NCBI GenBank assembly: GCA_965198485.1
Contig: CBDAPQ010000005.1
Location: 682,001 to 746,000 of the forward strand
Origin: RH-AL1 sp965198485
GTDB taxonomy: Bacteria > Pseudomonadota > Alphaproteobacteria > Rhizobiales > Beijerinckiaceae
Direction: 5' to 3'
DNA: 64,000 bases
The notes under the pieces: model-generated
Databases searched by the model: none
The model's input: the letters and a program-made list of their open reading frames with translations, nothing else
What the model was told of the DNA's origin: nothing
In this document: one piece after another, positions 59,972 through 64,000 of the stretch
Layout of the letters: each line of letters opens with the position of its first letter
Position numbering within the stretch: position 1 is the first letter of the stretch
Position numbers and translations under genes: made by a program

Positions 59972-61105
59972 GTGCGAAGCAACGCCATTTACCTCGACCA
60001 TCAGGCGACATCGGAACTTGCGCCGGGCGTCCTTGAAGCGATGATCCCTTATTTTTCAGTTACTTACGCAAATCCGCATTCGAACGAGCATGCGCACGGC
60101 TGGCACGTATCAAACGCGGTCGAGCGCGCACGTGCACAGATTGCTGCAGCGGTGGGTGCCGATCCGGACGAGGTGCTGTTCACCTCTGGCGCGACCGAGG
60201 CCAACAACATCGTCATCTTGGGGTTCGATCGGGTCTGCAATCCCTGCCTGATTACCTCGGCGGTGGAACATAAAAGCGTCCTCGCGCCGGTTCGCGAACG
60301 AGCGCGGCAGGGCTCGCGCACCACGATACTGGCAGTCGATCGCCGAGGGCGTATCAACTTCTCGGACCTTAAGGCCGCACTGACGAGCAATGTTGGTCTG
60401 GTCACGGTTATGGCAGTCAACAACGAGATCGGATCGTCTCAGCCAATCAGCCGCATCGCGGAGCTCTGCCATTCGTTTGGCGCGCTCCTGCATGTGGATG
60501 CGGCGCAAGCTCTGCCATTCGCGGCGATCAACGCCGTCGCGTCGTCCGCCGATTTCATCAGCCTCTCAGCACATAAGGCCGGCGGCCCAAAGGGCATCGG
60601 TGCGCTGGTCGTGGCGCGGCATGCGCGTAACAGGTTATCGCCCGTGCTATTCGGGGGCGGACAGGAGGATGGTCTTCGCCCTGGGACACTGCCGGCGCCG
60701 TTGTGCGTCGGCTTCGGAGCCGCGTGCGCAGCATTGCCCACCACTGAAGAGGTGGCGGACTGGAGGAGCCGGGCTGACCGTCTCTCAGACCTTCTGCGAT
60801 CCGCCGTGCCAGGCCTCGTGCGCAATGGGGGCGGAGATGATGCGCACCCGGGTAACGTTAGCGTGACGCTGCCCTCGGGAGAGGCTGAGGCCCTCATCGC
60901 GCGGCTTCAACCCGAGCTTGCCATTTCTACCGGTTCGGCCTGCACTTCCGGAATTCCCGAGCGGAGCCACGTACTGTGCGCAATCGGTCTTGACGCCGCT
61001 ACTGCGGATCGCACGATCCGCTTTTCCGTCGGTCGTTTCACCCCAGCTGAAGAAATCGAGAAGGCCGCATGCCTCTTCCGGGCGGTCGCGCAACAGCAAG
61101 ACTAG
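59972..61105 (+). CDS. sspA: SspA-like cysteine desulfurase
   Basis: 377 aa from the GTG at 59972, chosen because CCGGAG lies just upstream and the protein then starts NAIYLDHQATSE as in NifS/IscS enzymes. PLP sites: TSGATEANNIVILG, VDAAQALPF and the Schiff-base Lys in SLSAHKAGGPKGIGALV. Catalytic Cys in ISTGSACTSGIPERSHVLCA. It takes sulfur from L-cysteine and hands it to the SspBCD proteins. Divergent from sspBCD and convergent (3-bp gap) with the next operon. Confidence 0.92.
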   Translation: MRSNAIYLDHQATSELAPGVLEAMIPYFSVTYANPHSNEHAHGWHVSNAVERARAQIAAAVGADPDEVLFTSGATEANNIVILGFDRVCNPCLITSAVEHKSVLAPVRERARQGSRTTILAVDRRGRINFSDLKAALTSNVGLVTVMAVNNEIGSSQPISRIAELCHSFGALLHVDAAQALPFAAINAVASSADFISLSAHKAGGPKGIGALVVARHARNRLSPVLFGGGQEDGLRPGTLPAPLCVGFGAACAALPTTEEVADWRSRADRLSDLLRSAVPGLVRNGGGDDAHPGNVSVTLPSGEAEALIARLQPELAISTGSACTSGIPERSHVLCAIGLDAATADRTIRFSVGRFTPAEEIEKAACLFRAVAQQQD

Positions 61106-61108
61106 GTG

Positions 61109-61564
61109 TTACGCGGCTTCATACTCCAGAAGCTCGACGGCCTCGGACAGGTTCCAGATGGGCTCTGCCGAGCCATCTTTCAGCATGTCGATCACGTGCG
61201 GGAAGCCCGCCGTCGCGAGCCCGTTGGCGAGGTTCATCATGCGGCGAGGTTCCACCACAATGCCGATCTCGTCCGATTCCGCGATCGCGATGAGCATGAG
61301 GGTGTGCACGCGCCAAGGGTCGCTTGAGAAAATACTGCCGTCGATGATCTTGTAGGTATCGCGGCGATCGATCTCCGCGGGCGCAAGTCCTTTTCGCGCC
61401 GCGACGCACACTGCGAGAAACCAGAGGTCCACCATTCGAGGAAAAGGGCTGTGGTCGATTAAGGCCCGGCCACCGGTCTGACAGTAGCGCGCAAAATCGT
61501 CCTTGAACTCGACAGGCACGAGGATGTCCACGCTGGCGAACGGATTGAAATATTTGTCCGACAC
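61109..61564 (-). CDS. Protein resembling DNA phosphorothioation-associated protein 4
   Basis: 151 aa, GTG start at 61564 with GAGGAGGA upstream, 10 bp after the ATPase stop. Soluble, acidic. DILVPVEFKDDFARYCQTGG, PFPRMVDLWFLAVCVAARKG, PWRVHTLMLIAIAESDEIGI and MMNLANGLATAGFPHVIDML follow the layout I associate with dnd system-associated protein 4 (helical protein with an I-A-L-A-E-S/T-D segment). That assignment is from memory and needs a profile search. Last gene of the operon opposite sspA. Confidence 0.55.
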   Translation of the reverse strand: MSDKYFNPFASVDILVPVEFKDDFARYCQTGGRALIDHSPFPRMVDLWFLAVCVAARKGLAPAEIDRRDTYKIIDGSIFSSDPWRVHTLMLIAIAESDEIGIVVEPRRMMNLANGLATAGFPHVIDMLKDGSAEPIWNLSEAVELLEYEAA

Positions 61565-61574
61565 GACTTCCTCC

Positions 61575-63713
61575 TCAGGCTACCAGCGCAGCCTCGTCGT
61601 TGATCCGCTCGCACAGCGAGCAGTGCGAGCGGTGATCGCAGCCGCAGGAGAGCACCTGTTGACTTGCTGTTCCTGGGTCGTTGACGAGCATCGTCGGGAA
61701 GTGGGCGAGGTTCGTCAGCGTCACGACCTTGTCGGCCATCTCGTCCAAAATCGCCTCGCAACCCTCGATCTCCGAGTGGGTAAGGAAGAGGATCAGCTGT
61801 GAACTCAAACTTGCCGCCTTGCGGAGCACCGATCGTTTCACAAAACCACTCATCATACCCAACGGCGTGTCGATAACGTTCGGAGCCTCGACCTCGCTGA
61901 TCTTGGTAAGCGCTAGAATGAACGCCAGTGTCAGCGCCCGTCGCGAGGCGCCGTTAAGGTCGCGATCGGGGTCGAGCTTCCGATTGCTCGGTCCGAACAC
62001 TAAAATATCGAACTCCTTACTCACCTCAGCACGGCGGATGAGCGCGCCCTGGTCTGGATCGGCGCCGATCATGCTGAGGAATATTTCGTTGGTAAGGTCG
62101 CTAACCTTGACCAGCTCCTCGTCGGTGATTCGATCGAAGGCGCGACGTAGCACCCCCAAGATGTCCGTCGCCACATCAAGCTCGGCGAGGATGCGCGTCC
62201 CCTTAGACTGCTCGCGTAGGAGTGCATCACGGCGTTCGACGAGCCCCCTGCGTTCGCTGAGTAGCCCAGACAGCTGCGTGTCGATCTGCCCCTCGCGGTA
62301 TTTCACACGGTCCTTCTGATTCTCGAATTCACGCCGCGCCCTCCTTAGATTGGCGACGTCGGTGTCGGGCAGCTCGTCGAGTTGAAGCTCTAGCGCGCGC
62401 AGCTTCCGGCCGTTCTCGTCACGCAGCTCTTGAAGGCCATCGCGCTTCTCCACGACAGCCTTGAACGCCTCACGGAAGCCCCGGCTCTCGCCGTCGGCGG
62501 CCGCCTCCAGGGCCTTCGCGCCGAAGTAGAGCGCGGTAACCATCTTCTGGATGTCGTCGGCTTGGCGGCTCTTCTCGATTAGTTGTGAGACGTGATGCCG
62601 ACGGGCGGCGCCGTCCTCGTCGTCATCAGACAGGCTCTCACCGCAGATACACGATTTCAGGTCTAGCCGATCCTCTAGCACTGGGATCGTGGCGCTGGGG
62701 ATCTCCTTACGGTCGTAGAGGGTATCGAGCTTGCGGTAGGCGGGAGCGAGCGCGGCACCGAGTACGCCGCGGGCGAGATCGATGCTGCGGAAGAGCGAGG
62801 CGTGCTCCTTCACTGCCGCCTCGAGCTGCACGTCGATCTTCTCGATCTCCCTTCGGGTGGACCCGATGTCGTTTGCCAGCTTCTCTCGGTCGCCTTTCGC
62901 GAGTGCGGCGGTGACACGTCGATCGATGTCGGCGATCTGCCCATCAAGGTTGGCGTGCGAGCCGCGAGCATCGGTTAAGTCGGCTGTCAGCCGCTCACGA
63001 TCCGTCTCAATCTGGTCCAGCCGATTGGCGATCGTGCCGAGCTCCTCGCTTCCACCTAGCTTGCGCGCCGCCTTATTAATGTCCACCGCGGTTTTTTCGA
63101 CGTGACGCATCGCGTCCTTAATGACGCCGAGCCCCAGCAGCGAGCGGATCGCCCTCTGAACGCGATCTCGCTTCGTGGAAACGGCGACATCCGTCTCGAT
63201 AAAACTCAGGGCGCGGTCGCCGTCGGTGAAAAACACATCTCGCAGCTCGAATGGTAGCTCATCGGCGATCACGGCCTCAGGCTGAGGAAGCGGAGTATCG
63301 CCAGCTTCTGTCAGCACAAAAAGCCGCACTGATGACTGGGTTCGGTTGAATTGGTCACCGTCAACGTCTTCCGTGGCCGATCGAATCAGCCGGTAGCGCT
63401 TCTTGCTCTCCTTGAAACCGGTCGACGTCCGACGGACCGAGGTGACTTCGAATTCGATTGTCACCATGATCGACACGCGCCTGCCTTCTACGCCCGCATT
63501 CCAATCAATCGGATGCAGACGCATGCCCTCTCCTCCGTTTGGAAGCGCCAGGTCACCGTAGAGGCCCCACTGCAGCGCAGTTAGCATCGTCGTCTTGCCG
63601 CTCTCGTTTGCGGCACGAACCACAGTCAGCGGGCGATCGGACGAGGTGGAAAAGTCAATTTTTAAATCCCGCAAAAGGCGAAAGTTCGTGAAGTGAGCAC
63701 CGATGAGCTTCAA
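61575..63713 (-). CDS. DndD/Rad50-like SMC-type ATPase
   Basis: 712 aa from the TTG at 63713, which overlaps the upstream stop (TTGA) and has AAAGGAG before it. N-terminal AAA_23: LIGAHFTNFRLLRDLKIDFS, Walker A AANESGKTTMLTALQWGLYG. A long coiled coil spans about 210-540 with a central Cys pair KSCICGESLSDDDEDG like a hook. C-terminal half: DRDLNGASRRALTLAFILAL (signature) and DTPLGMMSGF (Walker B/D-loop), then Cys-rich SCGCDHRSHCSLCERIND. Closest in design to DndD and defence-associated SMC ATPases; together with its two small partners it may form a second, phosphorothioate-linked restriction module. Confidence 0.82.
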   Translation of the reverse strand: MKLIGAHFTNFRLLRDLKIDFSTSSDRPLTVVRAANESGKTTMLTALQWGLYGDLALPNGGEGMRLHPIDWNAGVEGRRVSIMVTIEFEVTSVRRTSTGFKESKKRYRLIRSATEDVDGDQFNRTQSSVRLFVLTEAGDTPLPQPEAVIADELPFELRDVFFTDGDRALSFIETDVAVSTKRDRVQRAIRSLLGLGVIKDAMRHVEKTAVDINKAARKLGGSEELGTIANRLDQIETDRERLTADLTDARGSHANLDGQIADIDRRVTAALAKGDREKLANDIGSTRREIEKIDVQLEAAVKEHASLFRSIDLARGVLGAALAPAYRKLDTLYDRKEIPSATIPVLEDRLDLKSCICGESLSDDDEDGAARRHHVSQLIEKSRQADDIQKMVTALYFGAKALEAAADGESRGFREAFKAVVEKRDGLQELRDENGRKLRALELQLDELPDTDVANLRRARREFENQKDRVKYREGQIDTQLSGLLSERRGLVERRDALLREQSKGTRILAELDVATDILGVLRRAFDRITDEELVKVSDLTNEIFLSMIGADPDQGALIRRAEVSKEFDILVFGPSNRKLDPDRDLNGASRRALTLAFILALTKISEVEAPNVIDTPLGMMSGFVKRSVLRKAASLSSQLILFLTHSEIEGCEAILDEMADKVVTLTNLAHFPTMLVNDPGTASQQVLSCGCDHRSHCSLCERINDEAALVA

Positions 63714-63946
63714 TCGACGTCTCCTTTTACCCCGCCGCGACGGTCTGCGAGGAACCTGCCGGCGGCATTGCACCTATCGTTGATCTTCTGCTGAATATTC
63801 GTGCCTGCGACGCGGTGTTGACGTTCGTATTCGATAATGTCGCCGACAGCGGCCAACAGCTCGTCCCGATAGCCTTCGCAGCGATCGGCAAGCGATTTCG
63901 CCTCCTCGAGTATTATCGAGATGATCTTCCTGTCGTTCATCGGCAT
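63710..63946 (-). CDS. Small helical protein upstream of the DndD-like ATPase
   Basis: 78 aa from the ATG at 63946 with AAGGGGGAAG before it. MNDRKIISIILEEAKSLADR, then YRDELLAAVGDIIEYERQ and NIQQKINDRCNAAGRFLADR: three predicted helices, no family recognised. Its stop overlaps the ATPase TTG start, so translation is coupled and the two products probably work together. Confidence 0.7.
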   Translation of the reverse strand: MPMNDRKIISIILEEAKSLADRCEGYRDELLAAVGDIIEYERQHRVAGTNIQQKINDRCNAAGRFLADRRGGVKGDVD

Positions 63947-63959
63947 TCGACTTCCCCCT

Positions 63960-64000
63960 TCATCCGAAGGCAGCCGCAATGAGCTTCGCGGTCAGCGCCA
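63960..64000 (-). CDS. 3' end of an upstream gene, partial
   Basis: Minus-strand frame reading ALTAKLIAAAFG then TGA at 63960-63962. It ends 14 bp before the next ATG, as expected for the previous gene of this operon. Only 12 codons are inside the window, so product and reality of the frame are uncertain. Confidence 0.4.
   Translation of the reverse strand, partial: ALTAKLIAAAFG

Overview
The window looks like accessory-rich DNA from a GC-rich alphaproteobacterium, most likely a member of the Hyphomicrobiales (Methylobacterium/Beijerinckiaceae-like). The basis is gene style, the cobC-type threonine-phosphate decarboxylase, PAS-rich hybrid kinases, IS5/IS630/IS1380/IS701 elements and a DUF6641 plasmid/island protein. 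Species assignment is inference. Whether the piece is chromosome or megaplasmid cannot be decided here; murI and glgC favour chromosome.

Layout. 1-2.2 kb: 3' part of a hybrid histidine kinase. 2.46-3.31 kb: intact IS5-family copy 1. 3.4-3.8 kb: broken ku gene. 3.9-7.2 kb: AraC regulator, two carboxymuconolactone-decarboxylase-like proteins and an SMP-30-like protein, all on the minus strand. 7.6-8.2 kb: IS1380 relic. 8.2-16.3 kb: ordinary metabolic genes (glgC, cobC, a uracil-DNA-glycosylase-like protein, a response regulator, an SGNH acyltransferase, a P450, murI). 16.5-18 kb: tRNA 3'-half sequence next to a tyrosine integrase, a likely island edge. 18.7-33 kb: a pyrimidine-catabolism regulon, rutABCDEF, then a 2-oxoglutarate oxygenase, a VOC protein, a BMP-type nucleoside ABC transporter and an OprB-like porin, with a RutR homologue on the opposite strand. 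GACCA-NN-TGGTC boxes, which match the known RutR operator, lie in front of both rutA and the oxygenase gene. An IS630 element sits against the 3' end of rutR.

33-50 kb is a patchwork: phage terminase relic, LysR, OhrR-like and HxlR regulators, a secreted SGNH hydrolase, DUF6641, excisionase-like HTH proteins, a possible replication-initiator-like protein, unidentified ORFs, a gene-poor 1.6-kb stretch with perfect palindromes, and a broken dinB gene abutting a shredded IS5 copy.

50.9-64 kb is a defence island built around DNA phosphorothioation. sspB (DUF4007), sspC (ATPase) and sspD (PAPS-reductase-like) are joined by ATGA overlaps on the minus strand. sspA (cysteine desulfurase) diverges from them across a 104-bp gap holding a perfect 8-bp-arm inverted repeat. 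Twelve bases after sspD comes a gene for an HTH/HNH-STAND NTPase-TPR protein. It has been cut in two by IS5 copy 2, and removing the IS plus one CTAG duplication restores a single 989-codon frame. No SspE is seen, so this protein is the best candidate for a new phosphorothioate-linked effector. Beyond sspA lies a second minus-strand operon: an unseen gene, a 78-aa protein, a DndD/Rad50-like ATPase, and a 151-aa protein resembling dnd-associated protein 4. This may be a second effector module.
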